From positions 1 to 35,205 of the forward strand of contig CAZDJK010000065.1 of the NCBI GenBank assembly GCA_964505725.1: a stretch of 35,205 nt of DNA. The letters are read 5' to 3'. Shown here in pieces: positions 7,804 through 16,322 of this stretch (its first letter is position 1; each line of letters starts with the position of its first letter). A program made the translations under genes and the position numbers. Origin of the DNA: CAVRJC01 sp964505725 (GTDB lineage: Bacteria; Actinomycetota; Acidimicrobiia; IMCC26256; DASPTH01). The notes below the pieces were generated by a model. It was not told the origin of the DNA. It worked only from the letters and a program-made list of their open reading frames with translations, and did no database searches.

Positions 7804-8103
7804 CTAACGGGCGGACAGCTCGGCCGACATCCGGTCGAGGAGGGAGTCTTGCTCGCGCTCGAGCTCGCTCACCGTGGCGCGCAACGAGTCCCGGTGGCGG
7901 GCGAGCGCATCGGTGTGGCGACGGGCGTCGCGCGCTTCGACATCCGCGAGCGGGGTCTCCGCGACCAGGGCGCGCAGCCGCGCGTGCTCGGCCTCGTCCT
8001 CGAGGAACACGAGCTGCTCCTCGGTGACCGAGAGCTCGACGCGGATGCGCTTGAGCCGCTCGGCCACGTCGATGAGCTTGCGCTGGAGGATCGAAGGTGA
8101 CAT
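7804..8103 (-). CDS. Small coiled-coil protein
   Basis: A 99-residue protein starting ATG at 8103 (MSPSILQRKLIDVAERLKR). It is almost wholly charged heptad-like helix, with long runs of Glu/Arg/Leu and no membrane segment, predicted as a two-segment coiled coil. It is followed after 16 bases by pdtaR, so the two are probably cotranscribed. I do not recognise a family. Its place upstream of pdtaR suggests, but does not show, a link with that regulator. Confidence 0.75.
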   Translation of the reverse strand: MSPSILQRKLIDVAERLKRIRVELSVTEEQLVFLEDEAEHARLRALVAETPLADVEARDARRHTDALARHRDSLRATVSELEREQDSLLDRMSAELSAR

Positions 8104-8162
8104 CGCGGCCGATTCTAGAGGGGGTGGGCGGTTTCGGCCGCGGGACGCCCGGGCACGCGGGG

Positions 8163-8168
8163 TATCTT
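8163..8168 (+). promoter_or_regulatory. -10 element for tRNA-Leu
   Basis: TATCTT ends 8 bases before the mature tRNA 5' end at 8177, giving a start site at about 8175. No convincing -35 was seen. Weak call, supported mainly by spacing. Confidence 0.4.
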
Positions 8169-8176
8169 CGGCCCAC

Positions 8177-8260
8177 GCCCGGATGGCGCAATTGGCTGAC
8201 GCGATCGGCTCAAAACCGATTGTCCGCAAGGACATGTGGGTTCGAGTCCCACTCCGGGCA
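8177..8260 (+). tRNA. tRNA-Leu (anticodon CAA)
   Basis: An 84-base class II tRNA reading UUG codons. Acceptor arms GCCCGGA (8177-8183) and TCCGGGC (8253-8259) pair fully, with discriminator A8260. D stem GCG/CGC is three pairs, usual for leucine tRNAs. Anticodon stem ATCGG/CCGAT encloses the loop CTCAAAA, giving CAA. The long variable arm is TGTCC GCAA GGACA. T stem GTGGG/CCCAC surrounds TTCGAGT. The 3' CCA is not encoded (CCC follows). No integrase or att duplication is seen nearby. Confidence 0.97.
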
Positions 8261-8337
8261 CCCCACCTCGCCTCTTCGCTCACCTCGCACCTCTTCACAC
8301 ACCTCGCGCCTCGTCCCGTGCGCGCTCCGAGCACCGG

Positions 8338-9457
8338 TCAGGCGCCGTCCGGCCAGCCGCCGCGGTGCAGCACCATCGGGTGGCGCGGGAGCCCGGCGAG
8401 CGGGTCGGCCAGCACGGCTTCGGTCTGGGTGAGGTAGGGGCGCTCGGCCCGCCACCCGGTGGGCGCGGGCACGAGCCCGTCGGCGAGCGCGTCGGGCTGC
8501 GCGAGCACGGTGTCGAGCGCGGCGCGGAGACCGTCGACCCGGTCGGCGCCGAGCGCGGCGCGCCAACGCTGCTCGACGTCGGCGACGGCACCGCTCCGCG
8601 TCCTCCCGGGCGGCGCGCCCGGCCGCGGTGAGGCACACCACCTTGCCGCGCGCCGCCGCGGGGTCGGGCACCACCCGGGCCAGTCCCTTCCGCTCCGCGT
8701 AGCCGGCCGCCATCGTCACCGCCACCTTCGACACCCCGGAGCTGAGCGGGAGCTCGCGCACCCTCACCGGCTCGTCGCCCAGCACGCGGAGGAGGTTGGC
8801 CGCGAGGGGCATCGAGGTGTGCGTCTCGCGCTCGGCGTCGGTCGTGAACGCGACGAGCGCCTGAGCCAGTGACCCGGCGAGGTCGCCGGCCGGTGTGCAC
8901 CCGACGCCCGCCGTGCGCAGCTCGGTCGTGAAGCCGTTCGACGGCGCGACGATCGGTACCGCGTCGGGCAGCGGCCGGCGGAGCGAGGCCACGACCGAGC
9001 TCACGGCGTCGTGCAGCCGGTCGACCGGTCCCTCCCCGAAGCGCACCCGCCACCGGTCGTCGATGGCCCGCGCCATGGGCCGCCAGGCGTCCTGGGCCAG
9101 CCGTCCCAGCCGCGTCGGCTCGACGGTGGTGTCGCCCGTGATGCCGCGTCCGCTGCCGTATCCGTCGCGGCGGTGGACGGTCGACTGCGGGCCGATGCGG
9201 ACGTAGCCCCAGCGCTCGAGGGCGGCGAGGGTCGGCCGCACGAGCGCGGCCGGTGCCATGGTGAACGGGATCAGCTCGGCGACCTCGATGCCCCGCTCGG
9301 GCACGAAGCGGAGGAAGCTCGACCACATCACCCGGGAGACGCGAAAGCGTGTCCCTTCGCCGATCTCGGCCATCGCACGCTCGAACTCGTTGTCGAATTC
9401 GATCGTCGACGCGAGCCACGCCCACGAGAGCAGCGTCGGCAGAGGAGCGCCCGCCAT
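8338..9457 (-). pseudogene. MarR-like winged-helix regulator, single-base frameshift
   Basis: ATG at 9457 opens a protein with an N-terminal winged-helix part (FLRFVPERGIEVAELIPF...LAALERWGYVRI) and a second MarR-like domain (LLRVLGDEPVRVRELPLSSGVSK, then PAAARGKVVCLTAAGRAAREDAER). At about 8591-8594 the frame shifts: the next frame continues AVADVEQRWRAALGADRVDGL and ends HPMVLHRGGWPDGA with TGA at 8338-8340. Removing one G from the CGGT at this spot would restore one continuous ~370-residue protein. It may be a real mutation near the end or a read error. Bacterial regulators with this two-domain layout are common in actinobacteria; target genes are unknown. Confidence 0.75.
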
Positions 9458-9486
9458 CTCGCCGTTACGCTAGACGACGCCGGGCG

Positions 9487-10332
9487 TCACGGTTCGCTCG
9501 ATGCGAGCCGCTCGACGGCACGGTGCAGCCGTTCCGCGACCGCCGACCGCTGCGCGACGACGCGCCGCATCTCCCGGACCTGCTCGGTCGCGGCGTGCGC
9601 GCCGTCGCGCGCGGCGTCGAGCTCTTCGCGTAGGCGCTCGACGCGCTCGTTGGCGGCCTCCAACGCGCGCGTCGCGTCGTCGAGCGCTCGGCGGCCCGAC
9701 GCCAGCTCGGTCTCCGCCGCCGCGAGCTCGGCCTGCACCGAGCTGCGTCGCACGGCGCGGTCGTCGCGCGCGCGGTCACGGGCGCCGGCGGCGCGCGGCA
9801 TCGCACGCTCGGGTCCGCCCGGTGCCGCGGACACCTCGGGGCCGCCGAACCCACCCGGCGCGGCGGCGTCGTGGGTCAGCCGACCGTGGCGGAGCAGCGC
9901 CGCGGTCTCCTCGTCGGTCGCCGCCGCCTGCAAGGTGTCGGCGATCTGCGCTCGCACCGATTCGCCGGGCGATTCGCCGAGCGCGGCCGACGCGACGTCG
10001 GCCGCTCGAACGAGGGCTGCGCGGTACGCGCGCGTCGCCTCCCGGAGCCGGTCGCGGTCGCGTGCGAGCGCGTCGGCCTGCGCGGCCTGGAGGTCGCGTG
10101 CGGCCTCGACCAGCGCGTCGAGCACGGAGGGAGCCCGCCGTGCGAGCTGGTTCAGGGCCCACGCGGCGCGGGTCGGCCGCCGGGCGGCGGCGAGCTGACG
10201 TGCGTCGTCGGTCCTGCCGTCCGCCCGCAGCCGGGCGACGAGCGCCTTGCGGGTGGCGACGAACTCCGACGGGTCCACCCCGTACAGCTCGTCGAGCGCG
10301 CCGTCGAGTGTCGTCACCGGGTCCGGCGGCAT
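9487..10332 (-). CDS. Conserved coiled-coil protein of unknown function
   Basis: A 281-residue cytosolic protein. The N-terminus LDELYGVDPSEFVATRKALVARLRADG, read here as LYGVDPSEFVATRKALVARL, and RRPTRAAWALNQLARR form a signature I recall from uncharacterised actinobacterial proteins. A middle helical bundle, a Gly/Pro-rich hinge (about residues 150-180) and a long C-terminal coiled coil rich in Ala/Glu/Arg follow. No catalytic motif is seen. ATG start at 10332; stop at 9487. It lies 29 bases from the regulator start at 9457 and is followed upstream by the 51-bp palindromic element. Role unknown. Confidence 0.8.
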   Translation of the reverse strand: MPPDPVTTLDGALDELYGVDPSEFVATRKALVARLRADGRTDDARQLAAARRPTRAAWALNQLARRAPSVLDALVEAARDLQAAQADALARDRDRLREATRAYRAALVRAADVASAALGESPGESVRAQIADTLQAAATDEETAALLRHGRLTHDAAAPGGFGGPEVSAAPGGPERAMPRAAGARDRARDDRAVRRSSVQAELAAAETELASGRRALDDATRALEAANERVERLREELDAARDGAHAATEQVREMRRVVAQRSAVAERLHRAVERLASSEP

Positions 10333-10352
10333 CGCTCCAGGTTACGAACCGG

Positions 10353-10403
10353 CGAGGTTGCGTCGCTCGAGCGGCCTATTTCCGCTCAGGTGACGCAACT
10401 TGG
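10353..10403. repeat. 51-bp palindromic element, copy 1
   Basis: Outer stem AGGTTGCGTC (10355-10364) pairs with GACGCAACTT (10392-10401), with one G-U pair. Inner hairpin GAGCGG (10369-10374) / CCGCTC (10382-10387) encloses the loop CCTATTT. It lies 22 bp downstream of the SDR stop (10426, minus strand) and 20 bp upstream of the coiled-coil gene start. Confidence 0.9.
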
Positions 10404-10425
10404 GCGTGTACTGCGCCGCGCCCTG

Positions 10426-11187
10426 CTACGTCCGCATCACCCAGCCGCCGTCGATGTTGAGCGTCTGCCCCGTCATCCAGCTCCCGGCGTCCGACACCAG
10501 CAGCAGGAGCGCGCCGCACAGGTCGTCGGGCGAGCCGAACGCGCGCAACGGCGCGTTCTGGTCGAACATCGCGCGGATCTCGGAGTCGTCGGGCACCAGT
10601 CGCTTGCCCGCGTCGCTGGTGGTGAAGCCGGGCGCGATCGCGTTCACCCGGATCTTCTTCGGTCCGAGCTCGCTCGCGAGCCCGTGCGTCAGCGCGACGA
10701 TCGCGAGCTTCGTGAGCGAGTAGATGCCCGGGGTCGCCCACGCGCCGCCCGACGACTGATTGACGATCGCGCCGCCACCGCGTGCCTCCATCGACGGCAC
10801 CACCGCCTGGCTGCACAGGAGAGCGCCGGTGAGGTTGACCGCGAGGATCTGGTTCCAGCGCTCGAGCGACACCGTCGTGAACTGCTCCGCCACGATCTGC
10901 TCCATGAGCGCGGCGTTGTTCACGAGGATGTCGACGCCGCCGAGCTCGTCGATCGTCTTCGCCACCATCGCCTCGACCGAGCCGGGGTCGGTGATGTCGG
11001 TGGTGACCGCGAACGTGCTCCCGCCGATCGCCTTGGCCGCCGCCTCGGCGCGGGCGGTGTCGATGTCGGCGCAGACGACGGACGCGCCCGCTTCCGCCAG
11101 CGCCGCGGCGTAGGCCTCTCCGATGCCACCGGTCGCGGCGCCGGTGACGATCGCGACCTTCTCGTCCAGCCCGAAGCGATCCGCCAT
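10426..11187 (-). CDS. Short-chain dehydrogenase/reductase (SDR)
   Basis: A 253-residue classical SDR, NAD(P)-dependent oxidoreductase of the cytosol. Seen: cofactor loop VTGAATGGIG with one extra residue relative to the usual TGxxxGxG, Asp after the second strand (CADIDTA, favouring NAD), NNAA, and the catalytic Ser/Tyr/Lys region VNQSSGG...YSLTK. C-terminal IDGGWVMRT is typical. ATG start at 11187 with GAGGGGAG upstream. It is divergent from the amidohydrolase at 11319. Substrate unknown; the family includes many alcohol and steroid dehydrogenases. Confidence 0.92.
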   Translation of the reverse strand: MADRFGLDEKVAIVTGAATGGIGEAYAAALAEAGASVVCADIDTARAEAAAKAIGGSTFAVTTDITDPGSVEAMVAKTIDELGGVDILVNNAALMEQIVAEQFTTVSLERWNQILAVNLTGALLCSQAVVPSMEARGGGAIVNQSSGGAWATPGIYSLTKLAIVALTHGLASELGPKKIRVNAIAPGFTTSDAGKRLVPDDSEIRAMFDQNAPLRAFGSPDDLCGALLLLVSDAGSWMTGQTLNIDGGWVMRT

Positions 11188-11273
11188 GGTCGTGCTCCCC
11201 TCTCGTCCTGCCTCCAGTCCGACGGCCGGGAGCCTGGCACCGGCCGGCGGACGCGGCAAGGCCCGGCGTGGTT

Positions 11274-11279
11274 TAGCAT
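11274..11279 (+). promoter_or_regulatory. -10 element for the amidohydrolase
   Basis: TAGCAT in GTTTAGCATG; start site would be about 11287, leaving a ~32-base leader containing CTGGAGG before the ATG at 11319. No clear -35. The same hexamer occurs before the sigma factor gene at 26057. Confidence 0.35.
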
Positions 11280-11318
11280 GCTGTCCAGAAACTCCTGACA
11301 CGCCTGGAGGCGACCCGC

Positions 11319-12644
11319 ATGGCCCTGACCGACACCCGTCCCGAGGACGCGCCGACGGCGTATCCGTTCAAGCTCACCGACGCCGACGAGCACTCGACGC
11401 CCCGGTTCGGCGCGCACAGCGAGTACATGGATCCCGACAAGAAGGACCTTGCGATCACGACGGTGCGCAAGGATGACGGAACCTTCGAGACGCTCTACGC
11501 CGGCCGTCCCGCGCGCATGAAGCTCAAGGAGGGGTCGCAGTTCCAGGTCACCTTCTCCAACGAGAAGCTCGATGACGTCGGCGTGCAGGGCGCAGGCGGC
11601 TCGAAGGAGAAGGACGAGGACGACGACGGCAACCGCGCGTTCCGCGCGCCGGTCCCGGGCTCGCTGCTCAACCGTCTCAACCCGCTGAAGGGCATGGACA
11701 CGCAGCAGCGCAAGGACTTCGCCAAGCAGTACCGTGCGCTGCAGCCGCTGCTCGACAACCCGGCCGACCGTCTCAACGTGATGGACAGCCAGGGCATCGA
11801 GGCTGCGGTCAACTACGCGTCGATCGTCACCGAGTACGAGTTCGAGGACAACCTCGAGGCGCTCTACGCGAACCAGCGCGCCGAGAACCGCTACCTCGAG
11901 GCGGAATGGGGCTTCAACTACCAGAACCGCCTCTTCACCCCGCCGGTCGTGTCGTTCGCCGACGCCGATGCCGCGCTCGTCGAGGTGAAGCACCTGTTCG
12001 AGAACGAGCCGCCCAAGGTCATCCAGATCATGGCCGGCCCCTCGGTGCACCGCTCGCCGTTCCGTCCCGAGTGCGACCCGATCTGGTCGATCCTCAACGA
12101 GGCCGGCACCAACGTGTGCACGCACCTCTCCACCGTCACCTTCTACGGCCGCCAGGGCCTCGAGTGGGACGAGGAAGAGGTGATGCTGGGCGACATGAAC
12201 GCGTTCCAGTGGATGATGTACTACGGCGACCGCCCGGCGTACGAGTCCGTCGCCGCCGCGGTGCTGCAGGGGCTCTTCAACCGCTTCCCGAACGTGAAGC
12301 TGCTGCTCTCCGAGCAGGGCACGGTCTGGATGCCCTACATCGTCCGCAAGATGGACCACGCGTTCCTCATGGGCCGCAAGGCCACGTGGGGCACGCTCGA
12401 GATGCGGCCGTCGGAGTACGTGCGCAAGCACGTGCTGGTGGCGCCGTACCCCGAGGAGAACGTCGACCGGGTCATCGAGTCGGTGGGTGTCGAGCCCCTC
12501 GCGTTCGGCTCCGACTTCCCGCACGGCGAGGGCCTTCCCGACCCCGCCCTCTACAAGGCGCAGCTCAAGAACTGCAACGAGGAGCAGACGAAGGCGATCA
12601 TGCGCAACAACCTCGCCGGCTTCCTCGGTCTCGAACTGATCTGA
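11319..12644 (+). CDS. Amidohydrolase family 2 protein
   Basis: A 441-residue metal-dependent hydrolase of the amidohydrolase-2/ACMSD group. Seen: N-terminal metal motif region DADEHSTP, the block NVMDSQGIEAAVNY, a histidine in NVCTHLSTVTFYG, LSEQGTVWMPYIVRKMD, and the late Asp/His block FGSDFPHGEGL. A charged insertion (residues ~90-105, rich in Lys/Glu/Asp) sits before the barrel core. ATG 11319 has CTGGAGG about 8 bases upstream. Reaction unknown: family members hydrolyse or decarboxylate ring compounds, and such paralogues are frequent in Acidimicrobiia. It is followed by a strong hairpin at 12673 that probably ends its transcript. Confidence 0.9.
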   Translation: MALTDTRPEDAPTAYPFKLTDADEHSTPRFGAHSEYMDPDKKDLAITTVRKDDGTFETLYAGRPARMKLKEGSQFQVTFSNEKLDDVGVQGAGGSKEKDEDDDGNRAFRAPVPGSLLNRLNPLKGMDTQQRKDFAKQYRALQPLLDNPADRLNVMDSQGIEAAVNYASIVTEYEFEDNLEALYANQRAENRYLEAEWGFNYQNRLFTPPVVSFADADAALVEVKHLFENEPPKVIQIMAGPSVHRSPFRPECDPIWSILNEAGTNVCTHLSTVTFYGRQGLEWDEEEVMLGDMNAFQWMMYYGDRPAYESVAAAVLQGLFNRFPNVKLLLSEQGTVWMPYIVRKMDHAFLMGRKATWGTLEMRPSEYVRKHVLVAPYPEENVDRVIESVGVEPLAFGSDFPHGEGLPDPALYKAQLKNCNEEQTKAIMRNNLAGFLGLELI

Positions 12645-12672
12645 CACCGCACCCCACGACGAGCACGACGAC

Positions 12673-12700
12673 GGAGGCCGGAGCGCACGCTCCGGCCTCC
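12673..12700 (+). terminator. Strong hairpin after the amidohydrolase
   Basis: GGAGGCCGGAGCG pairs perfectly with CGCTCCGGCCTCC around a two-base CA centre (effective loop slightly larger). It begins 28 bases after the stop. There is no T-run, as is common for GC-rich actinobacteria, so factor-independent termination is likely but unproven. Confidence 0.75.
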
Positions 12701-12796
12701 TCGCGCCCGGTCCCGTCGACCTCCTGGAACGGTCGCGCCCGACCCGAATAGCCTCCGGGCGCGAGCGACCCGCGGAGCGAGGCACGGAGGTCAGGG

Positions 12797-13870
12797 ATGC
12801 CCGACATGACCGTCACCGAGGACACGCCCTTCGACCCCGAGGACGACACGTACCACGTGCTCTCCGACGACCCGTTCGAGACCGAGACGACGTGGTGGTC
12901 GTTGAACATCCCGGAACGCCGCATGGGCTCGTGGCTCCACGCGGGCTTCAACCCCAACCGGGACGGCGGCCAGGTCACCTGGCGCGTGTTCGTATGGGAC
13001 CCGAGCGGCGCCGCCACCGGCCGGCTCGCGTACTACAAGAGCATGGCGAACGTACCCATGCGAGCGGCCGACGTCGACCTGCGCGACATCGAGTTCCCGA
13101 TGGGCGGCTTCAGCGTCAGGATGCTCGAGCCGCTGATGCACTACCACGTCGCGTACCGCGACGAGGAGGCGAACTTCTCGATGGAGTTCGAGCACCACAG
13201 CGTGCACCCGCCGCGCCGCTTCACTCCGGGCGAGCCGCCGGCGATGTACAACCCGCATCTCGACCAGCTCGGGCACATCACCGGCGAGCTCGTGCTCGCG
13301 GGCGAGAAGATCCCGATCGACTGCTACTCGGTGCGCGACCGCACGTGGGGGCCGCGCGGCGGTCACCACTCGCAGAGCCAGAAGGCCGAGTACGTACGCG
13401 GCGAGTACAAGGTGCTCCACCCGGGCGGCGCGCGCTGGCGTGAGATCGAGCGCGAGCGCGGCCGCGGCCGCATCCAGTACATCTTCGGCCACACCGACGA
13501 CCAGACCGGCTTCCTGTCGTTCGTGCGTCCGCAGGACGGCGACGTCGCGGGCTGGTCGCCGATGAACATGGGCTGGCTGCTCAAGGACGGCGAGTTCCAG
13601 CGCCTCGACAAGACGAGGAGCCGGATGCGCAACTACCGCGACCCGAACACCGGCTGGAGCGCGCACATGGAGGTCGACATGACCGACGTGACCGGGCGCA
13701 CCATGCAGGCCGAGGGCCACACCGTGAGCCACATGTCGGAGGGCGGCACCGGCTCCAACGCGCTCATGCGGTGGGACTACGAGGGCAAGATCGGCTGGGG
13801 CGAGGACCAGGACGGCTGGCGCCTCGACCACTTCCGCAAGATGCTCACCGCCCTCCGCGCTCCCCACTGA
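12797..13870 (+). CDS. DUF7065/DUF7064-like protein
   Basis: A 357-residue cytosolic protein with the pattern WWSLNIPERRMGSWLHAGF near residue 33 followed by two beta-rich halves (EFEHHSVHPPRRFTPGEPP; YSVRDRTWGPRG). These blocks are familiar from uncharacterised actinobacterial proteins grouped as DUF7065/DUF7064, possibly of a lipocalin-like beta-barrel fold. No signal peptide or membrane segment. ATG 12797 is preceded by GGAGGTCAGGG. It lies behind the amidohydrolase but separated by the hairpin, so it likely has its own promoter. Function unknown. Confidence 0.75.
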   Translation: MPDMTVTEDTPFDPEDDTYHVLSDDPFETETTWWSLNIPERRMGSWLHAGFNPNRDGGQVTWRVFVWDPSGAATGRLAYYKSMANVPMRAADVDLRDIEFPMGGFSVRMLEPLMHYHVAYRDEEANFSMEFEHHSVHPPRRFTPGEPPAMYNPHLDQLGHITGELVLAGEKIPIDCYSVRDRTWGPRGGHHSQSQKAEYVRGEYKVLHPGGARWREIERERGRGRIQYIFGHTDDQTGFLSFVRPQDGDVAGWSPMNMGWLLKDGEFQRLDKTRSRMRNYRDPNTGWSAHMEVDMTDVTGRTMQAEGHTVSHMSEGGTGSNALMRWDYEGKIGWGEDQDGWRLDHFRKMLTALRAPH

Positions 13871-13897
13871 GGACGCCGCCGCTCGCCCTCCTCGCTC

Positions 13898-13948
13898 CGA
13901 GGTTGCGTCCCTTGGGCGGGCTATTTCGGCTCTAGTGACGCAACTTCG
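13898..13948. repeat. 51-bp palindromic element, copy 2 (overlaps the cyclase 3' end)
   Basis: Arms GAGGTTGCGTC (13899-13909) and GACGCAACTTC (13937-13947) with loop-side GCTATTT. It lies 27 bp after the plus-strand stop at 13870 and overlaps the last codons and TAG stop of the cyclase gene (13932-13934): the element encodes the final Lys-Leu-Arg-His-stop. Confidence 0.9.
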
Positions 13949-15953
13949 CGGGGAGATTCGCGGGGAGATCGGCAGTCGGATCGGCGGCCTGCGCGGCGGT
14001 CTGATCGGCGGTCTGATCGCCCGTCGGGTCGGTGGAGCGATCGACGGAGGCGGCCGGATGCTCGGCGTCGGCGTCGGTCGGCTTCACCCGCCAGAGGCGC
14101 ATGGCGCGGCTGACGCCCTTCAGCTCCACCGGCCCCACCGCCTCCACCGCGGGCGGCGAGGGGACGCGCGTCAGCACCTCGTCGGAGAGGATGATCTCGC
14201 CGCGGCCGGCCGCGGAGCAGAGCCGGGCGCCGACGTTCACGGTGTCGCCCACCACGTCGTACTGGCGACGGCGCCCGCCGCCGAAGTGTGCCGCGACCGC
14301 CTCGCCGGTGTGCAGGCCGATCCCGAACGACACCTCGGGCGCGCCGAGCTCGACGAGCTCGCGGTTGAGCGCGGGCGTGAGCGCCTGGATCTCGATCGCG
14401 CACTCCAACGCGCGCGCGGGATGGTCGTCGTCGGGCAACGGGGCGCCCCATACCGCGAACACCTCGTCGCCGACGTACTTCATCAGCGTGCCGCGACGCT
14501 CGAGCACGAGATCGGTGACACGGTCGTAGTAGTGGTTCAGCATCACGCGCACGACGGCCGGCGAGAGGCTCTCGGACAGGGCGGTGAACCCGCGCAGGTC
14601 GCAGAAGAGCACCGTCATGTCGAGTCGCTCGCCCTCCGCCGCGGCGGAGGCGCGGTCCTCGTCGACGAGACGCTGCGCGACCGTCTCGGGCACGTACTGC
14701 GAGAACAGCGCAGTGACGCGACGCCGCTGGCGCGTCTCACCGAAGTACCGCGCGCCGAGTGCGCCGATGAACGCGAGCACGACCGCGGCGATCACGTAGA
14801 CGAGGTTGTAGACGTGGCCGTCGCCGAAGCGCACCACCGCGACCGCGAAGTAGCCGATCGCGATCACGAGGGTCACGACCGGCGACAGCCACAGCGGCAG
14901 CATCAGCACCGCGAGCCCCACCAGGAGCGTGACCAGGGCGACCCAGAGCAGCACCTGCGCGTCGCTCACCGGGCTGAGGTAGCTGGCGGTGAGCATGGTG
15001 TTCACCGCGTTCGCGTGGAGCAACACCCCGGGCAGGCCGGTCGACTTGTTCACCGGCGCGAGCCGGTTGTCGCCGAGCGCGGGGTCGACCGCCCCGACGA
15101 ACACGATCTTGCCCGAAACGGCCGACGGAGGCACCGTGCCGTCGAGCACCCGGCTCACCGAGATCACGTGCGCGGTGTCCGACAGCGCGCTCGAGAAGTT
15201 GAGGATCATCGACTTGTGCCGGTCGGTCGGGATCAGCCGATTGCCGACCTGCACCCCCTGCGGGCGGATGATCACCGGGCCGTGGTCGCCCCGGTAGACC
15301 ATGAGCGCGGCGAGCGACAGCGACGGCAGGAATTGGCCGTCGGGCGTCTCGACCACGATCGGGAGGCTCCGGTTCACGCCGTCGTTCGGGTCCGCGTTCA
15401 CCTGCACGTGCCCCACCGCGAAGTTCGCGTTGCGCAGCCCCGCGGCGAACTGGCTCGCGGTCACCACCGTTGCGATGCCCGGGCCGCTGCGGAGGGTGAC
15501 CTGCTGGCCGAGCACCACGTTGCCCGCCTGGTCGATGGCGTCGGCGAGCTCGGCGTCGGGCGCCACCTGGCCGGGCTGCTCGGAGCCGAAGATCACGTCG
15601 TAGGCGATCGCCCTGGCCCCGTCGGCGGCGAGCGCGTTGGTGAGCTGCACGACCACGTCACGCGGGAGCGTCGGCCCGTAGGTGTCGATGGTCCGGCGGT
15701 CGATGCCGACCACCGCCACCCGTTGGTCGCTCGTCGCCGACGGGAACAGGGCGTCGGTGGCCCGTTGCTGGAACCCCCGGAACGCGTTCGCGCTCAGCCC
15801 CGCCCACGCGAGGCCGGTCACGGTGAGCGTCAGAATGGCGACAGAGACGAGCCGGCGTACCAGCACCCTCCGCTTCGTGGCCCAACCTCCTCGCCGCTCG
15901 CCCGCTGCGGCGCAGGATACCTGCGCCCCCTTGCCCCCCCGGCGCGAGCTCAC
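13932..15953 (-). CDS. CHASE2-domain class III adenylate/guanylate cyclase
   Basis: About 673 residues. A first membrane segment (about 33-53) is followed by an extracytoplasmic CHASE2 sensor domain (VVGIDRRTIDTYGP..., DVIFGSEQPG, VFVGAVD), three close membrane segments (about 335-405), then a class III cyclase domain. Catalytic residues seen: metal Asp in VLFCDLRGF, the Lys and second Asp of KYVGDEVFAVWG, the substrate-side Asp in YDVVGDTVN, and the Asn/Arg pair in VNVGARL; Lys/Asp suggests ATP as substrate. The C-terminal tail is Asp/Thr/Ala-rich from 12-bp DNA repeats. The GTG start at 15953 lacks a ribosome site; a later GTG at 15866 is possible. Stop lies inside repeat copy 2. Confidence 0.92.
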   Translation of the reverse strand: MSSRRGGKGAQVSCAAAGERRGGWATKRRVLVRRLVSVAILTLTVTGLAWAGLSANAFRGFQQRATDALFPSATSDQRVAVVGIDRRTIDTYGPTLPRDVVVQLTNALAADGARAIAYDVIFGSEQPGQVAPDAELADAIDQAGNVVLGQQVTLRSGPGIATVVTASQFAAGLRNANFAVGHVQVNADPNDGVNRSLPIVVETPDGQFLPSLSLAALMVYRGDHGPVIIRPQGVQVGNRLIPTDRHKSMILNFSSALSDTAHVISVSRVLDGTVPPSAVSGKIVFVGAVDPALGDNRLAPVNKSTGLPGVLLHANAVNTMLTASYLSPVSDAQVLLWVALVTLLVGLAVLMLPLWLSPVVTLVIAIGYFAVAVVRFGDGHVYNLVYVIAAVVLAFIGALGARYFGETRQRRRVTALFSQYVPETVAQRLVDEDRASAAAEGERLDMTVLFCDLRGFTALSESLSPAVVRVMLNHYYDRVTDLVLERRGTLMKYVGDEVFAVWGAPLPDDDHPARALECAIEIQALTPALNRELVELGAPEVSFGIGLHTGEAVAAHFGGGRRRQYDVVGDTVNVGARLCSAAGRGEIILSDEVLTRVPSPPAVEAVGPVELKGVSRAMRLWRVKPTDADAEHPAASVDRSTDPTGDQTADQTAAQAADPTADLPANLPAKLRH

Positions 15954-15997
15954 CGCGGACGCAGCGGGAAAATGACCGGAGTCGGGCGTTCACCGAC

Positions 15998-16003
15998 GAT
16001 AAT
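15998..16003 (+). promoter_or_regulatory. -10 element for the small membrane protein
   Basis: GATAAT, giving a start site near 16010 and a ~26-base leader with AAGAAGAGG before the GTG at 16036. A TGACCG at 15973 could be a poor -35 with long spacing. Weak call. Confidence 0.3.
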
Positions 16004-16035
16004 GAGGGTCCCGCGACGAGAATGAAGAAGAGGCC

Positions 16036-16266
16036 GTGCCGAATCTCCCCCTCGCCCTCGAGCTCACGACGACGCTCCTCGTGATCATCGCCGTCGTCTG
16101 CGTCGCCCTGCTCGTGCTGATCGTCGTGGCGCCGTGGAAGGCCGTGCGCGACGAGGGTCCGATCGACCCCGACGTGGAGGCCAAGCTCCTCCTCCGTCGC
16201 GACCCGGACGAGCCCACGCACGAGATGCCGGCGACGCGCATCAACGAGCCCCACGACGACATCTGA
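16036..16266 (+). CDS. Small single-pass membrane protein
   Basis: A 76-residue protein: about 8 residues, one hydrophobic segment (about residues 8-33, ending APWKAVRDE), then a hydrophilic cytoplasmic tail rich in Asp/Glu/Pro/Arg. GTG start at 16036 with AAGAAGAGG just upstream. Divergent from the cyclase gene, convergent with fabZ. I do not recognise a family. Confidence 0.65.
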   Translation: MPNLPLALELTTTLLVIIAVVCVALLVLIVVAPWKAVRDEGPIDPDVEAKLLLRRDPDEPTHEMPATRINEPHDDI

Positions 16267-16322
16267 CGCGCCCGCGCCGCAGCGCGAGCGCCGCCGGGTC
16301 CCGGCGCCCGCGACCTCCCCGC

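Noticed and set aside
8177..8260. tRNA-Leu as an integration site
   Set aside because: No integrase gene or repeated tRNA 3' end is found nearby.
16281..16310. A terminator between the small membrane protein gene and fabZ
   Set aside because: Arms GCGCC/GGCGC pair but the inner part leaves a bulge and a loop too tight, so the hairpin is doubtful.
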